Shown piece after piece: positions 50,561 through 59,169 of a DNA stretch of 64,000 nt. How positions within the stretch are numbered: position 1 is the stretch's first letter; every line of letters starts with the position of its first letter. A model generated the notes under the pieces. It was given only the letters and a program-made list of their open reading frames with translations. It had not been told where the DNA came from and ran no database searches. Both the position numbers and the translations under genes were made by a program. The DNA comes from an uncultured Lachnospiraceae bacterium (GTDB lineage Bacteria; Bacillota; Clostridia; Lachnospirales; Lachnospiraceae). Location of the stretch: NCBI GenBank assembly GCA_947631505.1, contig CANRLR010000007.1, forward strand, positions 60,539 through 124,538. Reading direction: 5' to 3'.

Positions 50561-52990
50561 CTATTTTGCACTTGCAAAGCCTGCTTTTCCGCTGAGCTTT
50601 AATGTATTGCTCTCTTTGTAAGGTCTTGCAAGCAGGTAAATCAGCAGGACAACAAGTGCTAATGCCACAACGGTCCAAATACTGAATGCTCCGGTGAACA
50701 ACAGACCGATACGGTAAATAATTAAGGAAACAACATAGGCAAATACACACTGATATCCAATGGCAAATGCTGTCCATTTTCCGTTATTCATCTCCCTCTT
50801 AATTGCCCCCATTGCCGCAAAACAAGGAGCACAAAGCAGGTTAAAAGCTAAAAATGCATAACCGGCAAGCGGTGCCATCCCCTCGAAATCCAGCACTCCG
50901 AACACTCCGACAACCTCTTCTTTGGCCACAAGCCCCATAACCGTAGCAATCGCTGCCTTAATATCCGCAAAACCAAGTGGTGCAAAAATCCATTTCACCA
51001 CATTACCAATATATCCCAGAATACTGTTCTCCAGTTCCATATCCGGATGAAATCCAAAACCGGAACCGGTGTTTCCAAATACAGAGCCGGCCCAGATCAG
51101 GATAGAAGAGAGAAGAATAATCGTTCCTGCCTTCTTAATAAAGGACCATCCACGCTCCCACATACTGCGAAGCACAGAACCAACGGTCGGCAAATGATAG
51201 GCCGGCAGCTCCATAACAAACGGTGCCGGTTCTCCCGCAAACATCTTTGTCTTTTTCAGGATAATACCCGATATAACAATGGCTGCAACTCCAAGAAAAT
51301 AAGCACTTGGTGCCACCCATGCCGCACCACCGAACAACGCACTGGCAATCAGCGCAATAATCGGAAGCTTCGCACCACATGGAATAAAGGTCGTTGTCAT
51401 AATCGTCATTTTACGGTCACGGTCATTTTCAATTGTACGGGATGCCATAACTCCCGGAACACCACATCCGGTTCCGATCAGCATCGGAATAAAAGACTTA
51501 CCGGACAAACCAAAACGCCGGAAAATCCGGTCCATGATAAAGGCAATTCGTGCCATATATCCACAGCCCTCCAAGAAAGCCAAAAAGATAAACAGCACAA
51601 GCATCTGCGGTACGAATCCAAGAACTGCACCAACTCCGCCTACAATACCATCCAAAATCAGTCCTTTTAACCAATCGGCACAGCCAATGGCATCCAGACC
51701 GTTCTCTACCAGCACCGGTATACCCGGAACCCAGATACCATAATCCGCATTATCTGGAGCATCCATCCATTCTCCCTCTTCATCCAGAGGAAGAACTGCG
51801 TCTAGATCATAGCCCTTCTCCGCCAGATCTTCACCATACGAGCCATAAGCTTCCTCAAAAGCTCCAAAATCGGCTTCCTTGACTGCATCCTGAATTTCGT
51901 CTGCACCAATAACATTACTGTCCGCCGCCGCTGCATTTATAACCTCTTTCACCTTGTCGGTAAATACATTTTTGTCCGCCCACTCATCTACTGCCGCATC
52001 GTAGTCGGAATGTCCTATTGCCGCCAAATAATATCCATCACCGAACAGACCGTCATTCGTCCAGTCTGTCATCAAAGTCCCCACCGTTGTGACAGAAATA
52101 TAGTATACAACGAACATGACAACAGCAAAAATCGGCAGAGCCAAAAACCGGTTCGTTACAATCCTGTCGATCTTATCCGAAAGAGTCATTTTATTTTTCG
52201 ATTTTTTCTCGCTGCATTCACCAATGATAGAAGTTATATATGTATAACGCTCATTGGTAATAATACTTTCTGTATCATCATCAAATGATTTTTCCAAAGA
52301 ATCAATCTCCGCAGTCACATCAGGAGCGATTCTCATTTGTCTGGTAATCTTATCATCACGCTCCAGCAGCTTAATGGCAAAGAAACGCTTCTGCTCCTCC
52401 TGAATATCCGTACCAAGGCGCTCTTCCACATTGCGAATTGCCAGTTCCACTTCTTCTGTGAATTCATGAACCGGTGCCGTACTCCCCTTTTTCGACGCTG
52501 CAATCGCTTTTGCCGTAACCTTGTCAATACCGGTTCCCTTCAATGCAGAAATCTCCACAACCTCACAGCCAAGTCTCTGACTGAGTTTATCCACATGAAT
52601 AATATCACCGTTTTTCTCCACGACGTCCATCATGTTGACAGCCATAACGACCGGAATCCCCAACTCCATTAATTGTGTGGACAGATAAAGGTTGCGTTCA
52701 ATATTAGTGCCGTCTACAATATTAAGAATCACATCCGGTTTTTCCTGAATCAGATAATTTCTTGCAACGACTTCCTCTAGTGTATAAGGAGAGAGAGAAT
52801 AAATACCCGGCAAATCTGTAATAACAACTTCCTCCGTTCCTTTTGAATAATCCTTCTTTAACTTTCCCTCTTTTTTCTCAACGGTAACTCCCGGCCAGTT
52901 TCCAACAAATTGATTGGCACCCGTCAACGCATTGAACAATGTTGTTTTACCGCAGTTCGGATTACCTGCAAGTGCAATTTTTATTGACAT
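50561..52990 (-). CDS. feoB: Ferrous iron transport protein B
   Basis: IALAGNPNCGKTTLFNALTG; DLPGIYSLSPYTLEE; MLIGTGCGVPGVMASRT. Confidence 0.96.
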   Translation of the reverse strand: MSIKIALAGNPNCGKTTLFNALTGANQFVGNWPGVTVEKKEGKLKKDYSKGTEEVVITDLPGIYSLSPYTLEEVVARNYLIQEKPDVILNIVDGTNIERNLYLSTQLMELGIPVVMAVNMMDVVEKNGDIIHVDKLSQRLGCEVVEISALKGTGIDKVTAKAIAASKKGSTAPVHEFTEEVELAIRNVEERLGTDIQEEQKRFFAIKLLERDDKITRQMRIAPDVTAEIDSLEKSFDDDTESIITNERYTYITSIIGECSEKKSKNKMTLSDKIDRIVTNRFLALPIFAVVMFVVYYISVTTVGTLMTDWTNDGLFGDGYYLAAIGHSDYDAAVDEWADKNVFTDKVKEVINAAAADSNVIGADEIQDAVKEADFGAFEEAYGSYGEDLAEKGYDLDAVLPLDEEGEWMDAPDNADYGIWVPGIPVLVENGLDAIGCADWLKGLILDGIVGGVGAVLGFVPQMLVLFIFLAFLEGCGYMARIAFIMDRIFRRFGLSGKSFIPMLIGTGCGVPGVMASRTIENDRDRKMTIMTTTFIPCGAKLPIIALIASALFGGAAWVAPSAYFLGVAAIVISGIILKKTKMFAGEPAPFVMELPAYHLPTVGSVLRSMWERGWSFIKKAGTIILLSSILIWAGSVFGNTGSGFGFHPDMELENSILGYIGNVVKWIFAPLGFADIKAAIATVMGLVAKEEVVGVFGVLDFEGMAPLAGYAFLAFNLLCAPCFAAMGAIKREMNNGKWTAFAIGYQCVFAYVVSLIIYRIGLLFTGAFSIWTVVALALVVLLIYLLARPYKESNTLKLSGKAGFASAK

Positions 52991-53071
52991 TTCATTCCTC
53001 TTTTCCGCACAGACATGTGCTATTTCCAAAGTTTTATATATCTACTTCATATTCGTTTTAACTTCTTTTGA

Positions 53072-53085
53072 TTAGTTTTTTCTAA
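53072..53085. promoter_or_regulatory. Candidate DtxR-type operator between feoA and feoB
   Basis: TTAGTTTTTTCTAA shares TTAG-N6-CTAA with the 53599-53614 palindrome. Confidence 0.35.
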
Positions 53086-53103
53086 CCTATATCCAAAAAA
53101 ATT

Positions 53104-53322
53104 TTACTCCACCTCTATCATTTCTGCATCCGCTTTTCTCAGAGACAGCTCATATCCCCTTACGGTGACCTCTACCGGATCCCCGAGCGGCGCAACCTTA
53201 CGCACATAAATATTAACTCCTTTTGTAATTCCCATATCCATAATACGCCTTTTCACAGGACCTGTGCCTGTAATTTTTTTCACTTTTGCTGTATCTCCAA
53301 TTGATACGTCCCTTAGTGTCAT
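53104..53322 (-). CDS. feoA: FeoA family protein
   Basis: KRRIMDMGITKGVNIYVRKVAPLGDPVEVTVRGYELSLRKADAEMIEV. Confidence 0.93.
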   Translation of the reverse strand: MTLRDVSIGDTAKVKKITGTGPVKRRIMDMGITKGVNIYVRKVAPLGDPVEVTVRGYELSLRKADAEMIEVE

Positions 53323-53336
53323 GGCATTTTTCCTCC

Positions 53337-53552
53337 TTATATTATAATCTTGCTTGCCATATCCCTGCCAAGTGCAACCCGGGAGTCTTTGACATTTAAA
53401 ATCATATTTCCACTGATTTCAGAAACTACCGTAACAACTCCGCCGGTCACAAAACCAAGGTTCTCCAAAAACTTCCTCGTTTCGTCTTTTCCACCAACTT
53501 TTTTTATTATGTTCGTTTCACCAACTTCCGCCATTGTTAAAGGCATCATCAC
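53337..53552 (-). CDS. FeoA family protein (second copy)
   Basis: FLENLGFVTGGVVTVVSEISGNMILNVKDSRVALGRDMASKI. Confidence 0.92.
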   Translation of the reverse strand: MMMPLTMAEVGETNIIKKVGGKDETRKFLENLGFVTGGVVTVVSEISGNMILNVKDSRVALGRDMASKIII

Positions 53553-53598
53553 ATCATCCTTCCCTTAATCGAACTTGCATTAGTTTACCTTACCTTTA

Positions 53599-53614
53599 GT
53601 TAGTATATACTAAC
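53599..53614. promoter_or_regulatory. Perfect 16-nt palindrome GTTAGTATATACTAAC in the feoA/dtxR divergent region, candidate iron-regulator operator
   Basis: Perfect dyad with DtxR/IdeR-like TTAG...CTAA half-sites between divergent feoA and dtxR-type genes. Confidence 0.7.
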
Positions 53615-53722
53615 ATTTATTAGAAGTCAAGAACTATTTCCTCGATTTTAAAATTTGCTTCTCTCATAAAAAAATGATACAATAGGACTAACTTTTACAT
53701 TTTGTATTGGGAGGAAAGAATC

Positions 53723-54103
53723 ATGACAAAAAATAATGAATCCGCAGAGAACTATTTGGAAACAATTCTTTTACTTAGCAATAAATTACCCGTTGTCCGT
53801 TCTGTTGATATTGCCACAGAACTCGGCTTCAAAAAATCCAGTGTCAGCGTCGCCATGAAGAACCTTCGCGAAAAAGGTCACATTACCGTTACGGATGCCG
53901 GATATATCTATCTCACGGAAGAGGGGAAAAAAATTGCTGATATGATTTATGAACGGCACGATGTCCTGACCCGCTGTCTGCGTGCCATCGGTGTCACAGA
54001 AGAAGTTGCCGAGGAAGATGCCTGTAAGATCGAGCACATTATTAGTGCAGAAAGTTTTGCTGCCATAAAAAAGCATGCCAGTAAAATATTAGACAATAAC
54101 TAA
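53723..54103 (+). CDS. DtxR/MntR family metal-dependent transcriptional regulator
   Basis: ESAENYLETILLLSNKLPVVRSVDIATELGFKKSSVSVAMKNLREKGHI; RHDVLTRCLRAIGV. Confidence 0.93.
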   Translation: MTKNNESAENYLETILLLSNKLPVVRSVDIATELGFKKSSVSVAMKNLREKGHITVTDAGYIYLTEEGKKIADMIYERHDVLTRCLRAIGVTEEVAEEDACKIEHIISAESFAAIKKHASKILDNN

Positions 54104-54150
54104 AAACAGACAAGTATGAAATCGGCATGACCGGAGAGGAAACTACAAGT

Positions 54151-54876
54151 ATGAATCTATTTTTAACGTTAGCCTTTTTGTTTTTTATCGGCTCCATTAC
54201 CGGATGGATACTGGAGCTTTTCTTCCGTCGCTTTATCTCCACCGCAAACCCAGAGAGAAAATGGATCAATCCGGGATTTTGTATTGGACCTTATCTTCCC
54301 TTATATGGGTTCGGTCTTTGTTTTCTCTTTCTGATTGCCTATACAGAAAATTTTCATTGGATCGAAAATCCTTTTTGGAACAAACTAATTCTTTTTGCTG
54401 CTATGGCTTTTTGGATGACTATCATTGAATATATTGCCGGCAAATTCTGTCTGACTGTCACAAAGGTACGTTTATGGGATTACAGTGATGAATGGGGAAA
54501 TATAGAAGGAATAATCTGCCCCCGCTTTTCATTTTTCTGGGCTCTGCTCGGTGCAATATATTACTTTTTAATTCATCCGCATGTCATAGGAGCATTAAAA
54601 TGGCTCTCGCACAATCTGGCATTCTCCTTTGTCATTGGACTATTTTTTGGCGTATTTCTTATAGATGTAGCATACTCGTCACAGCTGTTGTTAAAGCTCA
54701 AGAAATTTGCGGAAGAGAACAATATTGTTGTAAAATATGAACATTTGAAAGCTCAGATTCATGTTTTTCAGGAGAAAAAAGTACAAAAACATCATTTCTT
54801 TTTCCCATTTCATACGGAACACTCCCTTGCCGAGCTCTTAAAGGAGCTTCATGAATCCCTTGAAGAACGAAAATAA
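54151..54876 (+). CDS. CmpB-type putative ABC transporter permease
   Basis: GSITGWILELFFRRF ... NPGFCIGPYLPLYGFG ... WDYSDEWGNIEGIICPRFSFFW. Confidence 0.85.
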   Translation: MNLFLTLAFLFFIGSITGWILELFFRRFISTANPERKWINPGFCIGPYLPLYGFGLCFLFLIAYTENFHWIENPFWNKLILFAAMAFWMTIIEYIAGKFCLTVTKVRLWDYSDEWGNIEGIICPRFSFFWALLGAIYYFLIHPHVIGALKWLSHNLAFSFVIGLFFGVFLIDVAYSSQLLLKLKKFAEENNIVVKYEHLKAQIHVFQEKKVQKHHFFFPFHTEHSLAELLKELHESLEERK

Positions 54877-54879
54877 AAA

Positions 54880-54995
54880 AAGCGTCGTGATAAACCGACG
54901 CTCTTGAAGTTTGCCAAAGGCAAACTTCGCTCCGCAAATGCCGGACTTTCCTATACAATGAAAAAAGCGTCGTGATAGACCGACGCTTTTTTGAC
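54880..54995. terminator. Tandemly duplicated terminator hairpins plus a third hairpin between
   Basis: Two copies of AAAAAAGCGTCGTGATA(A/G)ACCGACGCT and GAAGTTTGCC-AAA-GGCAAACTTC between them. Confidence 0.8.
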
Positions 54996-55068
54996 GTGCG
55001 TGAGAAGATTCGAACTCCCGACACCTTGGTCCGTAGCCAAGTGCTCTATCCAGCTGAGCTACACGCAC
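54995..55068 (-). tRNA. tRNA-Arg (anticodon ACG)
   Basis: Cloverleaf GTGCGTGTAGCTCAGCTGGATAGAGCACTTGGCTACGGACCAAGG...TTCGAATC...CACGCAC. Confidence 0.95.
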
Positions 55069-55176
55069 AACGCATTTATTATAATACCCCTTTGCTCAAT
55101 AAATGTCAAGCACTTTTTGGGATAATTTCCCCTTTCTGTTCATGAAATTGTGTTACTTAAAAAAAATCAATAAAAC

Positions 55177-55192
55177 TGATTAAATTTAATCA
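55177..55192. promoter_or_regulatory. Perfect 16-nt palindrome TGATTAAATTTAATCA just upstream of the leuA-AraC promoter
   Basis: Ends 1 nt before the candidate -35 TTGCAA (55194-55199); -10 TAGTAT (55217-55222), 17-nt spacer. Confidence 0.6.
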
Positions 55193-55257
55193 TTTGCAAA
55201 GATTCCTCTTCTGTGATAGTATATAGAAACAGTAAATGCAGAGAAGAGGTTTTTGAC

Positions 55258-57249
55258 ATGAAAAATTATGATAAATATGAAAAAGCTTATTTTATGCCTC
55301 CTGAATGTACCTATGACTGGGTACAGAAGGATGCAGTCACAGAGCCACCCATCTGGTGTTCTGTGGATTTACGTGACGGAAATCAGGCTTTGATCGAACC
55401 AATGAGTCTGGATGAAAAATTGCAGTTCTTTCAGATGTTAGTAGATATCGGCTTTAAGGAAATCGAAGTCGGATTCCCCGCTGCTTCTGAAACAGAATAT
55501 GAATTTATGCGTGCTCTCATTGAACGGGATATGATTCCACAAGATGTTACGGTACAGGTTCTGACACAGGCCCGTGAGCATATTATAAAGAAGACCTTTG
55601 AAGCCGTGAAAGGAGCACCTCACGCTGTTATTCACCTTTATAACTCTACTTCTGTTGCACAGAGGGAACAAGTATTCAAAAAGAACAAGGAAGAAATAAA
55701 GCAGATTGCTATTGACGGGGCAAAACTACTGAAGGAACTGGCAGATGAAACTGACGGTAATTTTTCTTTCGAGTACAGTCCGGAAAGTTTTCCGGGAACA
55801 GAAGTTGATTATGCCGTTGATGTATGTAATGCAGTTTTAGATATTTGGAAACCGGCAGATGATAATAAGGCAATCATTAATATCCCAACGACCGTGGAAA
55901 ATGCTATGCCGCATGTTTTTGCCACTCAGGTGGAATACATTCACAAGCATTTGAAATACCGGGATGCCGTTATTCTTTCCCTGCACCCTCACAACGACCG
56001 GGGCAGCGGTGTCAGTGATGCTGAATTAGGAATTCTTGCCGGTGCAGACCGTATTGAAGGAACTCTGTTCGGCAACGGTGAGCGTACCGGAAATGTAGAT
56101 ATTGTTACATTGGCAATGAATATGTTCTCGCACGGTGTAGATCCTAAATTAGACTTCTCCAATATGCCAGAGATTCGTGAAAAATATGAAACCTTTACCC
56201 GTATGCACGTCTATGAGCGCCAGCCATATGCCGGTGATTTAGTATTTACTGCTTTCTCCGGTTCCCATCAGGATGCAATAGCCAAAGGAATGCAGTGGCG
56301 GGAGGACCGCAACTTAAAACTTTGGAGCGTTCCGTATCTTCCTGTTGACCCGAAAGATGTAGGACGTACTTACGATTCGGATGTTATCCGAATCAACAGT
56401 CAGTCTGGCAAAGGCGGTGTCAATTATATTCTGAAACAGAATTTCGGTATTTCTCTTCCCGATGCGATGCGGGAAGAGGTTGGCTATACAATGAAGCATG
56501 TATCCGATGAAGAGCACAAAGAACTCTCCCCACAATGGGTATACGAGATTTTTGAAGAAAATTACATTAATCCGACACCATATTTTCAGATCAGCGAATG
56601 TCATTTCAAACAGATAGATGGCATTATGGCGGAAACTACAATTGTATGTGGTGACAAGAAAACAATTGTAGACGCTAATGGAAACGGACGCCTTGATGCC
56701 GTCAGCAATACCATAAAGCAATACTTTGGGGTCAGTTACCAGTTATCGACTTATGAAGAACATGCTCTCACACAAGGCTCCTCTTCCAAAGCAATTGCTT
56801 ACGTCTGTATTACCTGCAACGGCACAACTTACTGGGGCGTCGGCATTAATGAGGATATTATTACCGCTTCGGTCCATGCACTTTGTGTCTGTGTCAACAA
56901 GCTGCCTGAAATCGCTTCTAACGAATCCTGCAGTGATGAACGGCTGGTAGAAATGATGAACTATATACAGAGCAATTATCAATCCGTAACATTGGAAGAT
57001 ATGGCAGCACAATTTCACTTGAGCGAACCGTATATCAGCAAATATATCCATGAAAAGTCAGGAAAAACCTTTGTAGAACAGCTGACGAATATTCGTATGA
57101 AAAAGGCCCGTACCCTATTAAAAAACGGGAATATGACTGTTGAAAACATCGCTATTTCCGTCGGATATCCTAACGTAGAGCACTTTAACCGAACTTTCAA
57201 AAAATTGTACGAAATAACACCGGTACAGTTCAGAAACAGCCATCGGTAA
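55258..57249 (+). CDS. leuA: 2-isopropylmalate synthase with C-terminal AraC-type HTH domain
   Basis: CSVDLRDGNQALIEPM (HMGL-like), SLHPHNDRGSGV, LeuA dimerisation domain, then YIQSNYQSVTLEDMAAQFHLSEPYISKYIHEKSGKTFVEQLTNIRMKKARTLLKNGNMTVENIAISVGYPNVEHFNRTFKKLYEITPVQFR in the same ORF. Confidence 0.95.
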   Translation: MKNYDKYEKAYFMPPECTYDWVQKDAVTEPPIWCSVDLRDGNQALIEPMSLDEKLQFFQMLVDIGFKEIEVGFPAASETEYEFMRALIERDMIPQDVTVQVLTQAREHIIKKTFEAVKGAPHAVIHLYNSTSVAQREQVFKKNKEEIKQIAIDGAKLLKELADETDGNFSFEYSPESFPGTEVDYAVDVCNAVLDIWKPADDNKAIINIPTTVENAMPHVFATQVEYIHKHLKYRDAVILSLHPHNDRGSGVSDAELGILAGADRIEGTLFGNGERTGNVDIVTLAMNMFSHGVDPKLDFSNMPEIREKYETFTRMHVYERQPYAGDLVFTAFSGSHQDAIAKGMQWREDRNLKLWSVPYLPVDPKDVGRTYDSDVIRINSQSGKGGVNYILKQNFGISLPDAMREEVGYTMKHVSDEEHKELSPQWVYEIFEENYINPTPYFQISECHFKQIDGIMAETTIVCGDKKTIVDANGNGRLDAVSNTIKQYFGVSYQLSTYEEHALTQGSSSKAIAYVCITCNGTTYWGVGINEDIITASVHALCVCVNKLPEIASNESCSDERLVEMMNYIQSNYQSVTLEDMAAQFHLSEPYISKYIHEKSGKTFVEQLTNIRMKKARTLLKNGNMTVENIAISVGYPNVEHFNRTFKKLYEITPVQFRNSHR

Positions 57250-57267
57250 AAAAGTCATAATATACAA

Positions 57268-57314
57268 AAAAAGACATCCCAAAAGTCGTTTTATTGACTG
57301 AAGGGATGTCTTTT
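57268..57314. terminator. Bidirectional intrinsic terminator between convergent leuA and the GH18 gene
   Basis: AAAAGACATCCC ... GGGATGTCTTTT. Confidence 0.85.
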
Positions 57315-57326
57315 CTGTATATAGGG

Positions 57327-58460
57327 TCAAGATATCGTATACCGGTCCGCCAATTCCACCCACATGGCACGGAACAGCCTCATAATCTGCCAAACACCGA
57401 TTCCCTTTAAACCATACTCTTCCACAAGCCCGAATTTGGCACGCATACTTCTTGCGTCTTCAAACCATACTTCATGCTCCTGACCTTCCTTAAAATATAA
57501 AAAATAAGGTGACTGAGCCACTTCATCAAACTGAACTGCCGCATCATTTTCTATGGCAATCTGTACCGCCTCTACATTTCCGATCGTAACTGCCTTGCTT
57601 TCCCCTCTCACAAAGGGATTGATCCAGTCATAACCATAGTTCGGAATTCCAAGATTGATTTTTTCCGGGGCAATTTCTGTCAAAGCATACTCCACTACCT
57701 GCCGCACTTTATTCAAAGGTGCTACTGCCATTGCAGGTCCATACGTATATCCCCACTCATATGCCATTAAAAGCACCTCGTTTGCCGCCTCTCCCAACCC
57801 TCTGTAATCTTTTCCTTCATACAGAAGTCCCTGTTGGCCGGCAGAAGTCTTAGGAGCCAGTGCCACACTGACTGTATATCCCATTTCATTCATCCGCTGC
57901 CGTAATTCACCAACAAAACCGGTAAATAAATCCCGGTCTTCTGCCAAAATGTATTCAAAATCCACATCCACCCCTGCATAACCTTTTTCTTCTACAAGGA
58001 CTAATAATTCTCCAAAGAGAGTTTCCTTTGCTGTCTCATTGGTCAGCATGACATGAATCAGATTATTATTAAATCTTCCATCCGCTCCAAATGGCGTCAA
58101 AACAAGAATCGGTTCACTCTCTAATGCCAGCGCCTCTCTTACCATCCAATCTGCATCAATAGCCGGAGGTATCAAATTTCCCTCTGTCGTAAATCCATAA
58201 GAAAACACAAGGAGATTTGTAAGATAAGGTAACGTTTCTCTCAATACCCACGGACTGATAAAAGGATAAGCGTATCCCCCTGCCGTTACTATTCTTTTAT
58301 CTGTTCTTGCATTTTCAGTGGGAATCAATATTGCCTGCCCCACTGCCAGCCGGTAAGGAGCCGGAATCTGATTGATGTAAGATAATCTTTCTGCCGTAGT
58401 CCCATACAAGCCAGCAATACGGTCTATCGTATCACCGGGCTCCACAATATAGATTGGCAT
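57327..58460 (-). CDS. LysM-GH18 protein (YaaH/SleL-like spore peptidoglycan hydrolase)
   Basis: MPIYIVEPGDTIDRIAGLYGT LysM; GYAGVDVDFEYI GH18 catalytic motif. Confidence 0.93.
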   Translation of the reverse strand: MPIYIVEPGDTIDRIAGLYGTTAERLSYINQIPAPYRLAVGQAILIPTENARTDKRIVTAGGYAYPFISPWVLRETLPYLTNLLVFSYGFTTEGNLIPPAIDADWMVREALALESEPILVLTPFGADGRFNNNLIHVMLTNETAKETLFGELLVLVEEKGYAGVDVDFEYILAEDRDLFTGFVGELRQRMNEMGYTVSVALAPKTSAGQQGLLYEGKDYRGLGEAANEVLLMAYEWGYTYGPAMAVAPLNKVRQVVEYALTEIAPEKINLGIPNYGYDWINPFVRGESKAVTIGNVEAVQIAIENDAAVQFDEVAQSPYFLYFKEGQEHEVWFEDARSMRAKFGLVEEYGLKGIGVWQIMRLFRAMWVELADRYTIS

Positions 58461-58504
58461 TAAAATACTCCGTATTTTTACTTATCTTTATTATATGTGA
58501 AATT

Positions 58505-58558
58505 AAAAAATATGGAATAGTAAATATCCTCCGTTAAACGAATTTCCTATTCCATATT
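58505..58558 (-). terminator. Terminator of the tRNA operon
   Basis: Minus strand AATATGGAATAG ... CTATTCCATATTTTTTAATTT. Confidence 0.75.
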
Positions 58559-58585
58559 CTATCAGTTTTTTCCTTCATTAAAAAA

Positions 58586-58672
58586 TGCCGCAGACCGGAA
58601 TCGAACCGGTACGGGTGTTACCACCCACAGGATTTTAAGTCCTGGGCGTCTGCCAGTTCCGCCACTGCGGCA
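58586..58672 (-). tRNA. tRNA-Leu (anticodon TAA)
   Basis: 87 nt with long variable arm; CAGGACTTAAAATCCTG anticodon arm. Confidence 0.95.
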
Positions 58673-58715
58673 CATACGATTAAATTGTATGTCCTAAGTT
58701 CAAGATTAGAACTTA

Positions 58716-58789
58716 CGACCCAGATGGGACTCGAACCCACGGCCTCCGCCGTGACAGGGCGGTGCTCTAACCAACTGAGCCACTGGGCC
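58716..58789 (-). tRNA. tRNA-Asp (anticodon GTC)
   Basis: CCGCCCTGTCACGGCGG anticodon arm, complete cloverleaf. Confidence 0.95.
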
Positions 58790-58829
58790 TAAAAAAAGCG
58801 TCATGAAATAATTTCCATTTCCATGGAAA

Positions 58830-58903
58830 TGGACCCTCCGGGACTCGAACCCGGGACCGTCCGGTTATGAGCCGGATGCTCTAACCAACTGAGCTAAAGG
58901 TCC
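58830..58903 (-). tRNA. tRNA with anticodon CAT (Met or Ile2)
   Basis: CCGGCTCATAACCGG anticodon arm, complete cloverleaf. Confidence 0.93.
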
Positions 58904-58909
58904 GTGAAA

Positions 58910-58981
58910 TGACCCCTACGGGAATCGAACCCGTGTTACCGCCGTGAAAGGGCGATGTCTTAACCGCTTGACCAAGGGGCC
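58910..58981 (-). tRNA. tRNA-Glu (anticodon TTC)
   Basis: CGCCCTTTCACGGCG anticodon arm, complete cloverleaf. Confidence 0.94.
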
Positions 58982-59108
58982 TCATATTGTAAAATTGTAA
59001 AACAATTTTCTTTCTTAATCTAGCACACTAACAGTAGATATATTATCACATCACCAAGAAAAAATCAAGTAATTTATTCCATAATCTATAAAAAAGGCAA
59101 GCATAAAA

Positions 59109-59148
59109 ATGATAGGATACCTCCAATCTATTTGGAGGCATCCTATCA
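59109..59148. terminator. Hairpin downstream of the BspA-like gene
   Basis: TGATAGGATACCTCCAA-TCTAT-TTGGAGGCATCCTATCA. Confidence 0.7.
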
Positions 59149-59169
59149 GACAATACTCGTTATTTTTTT

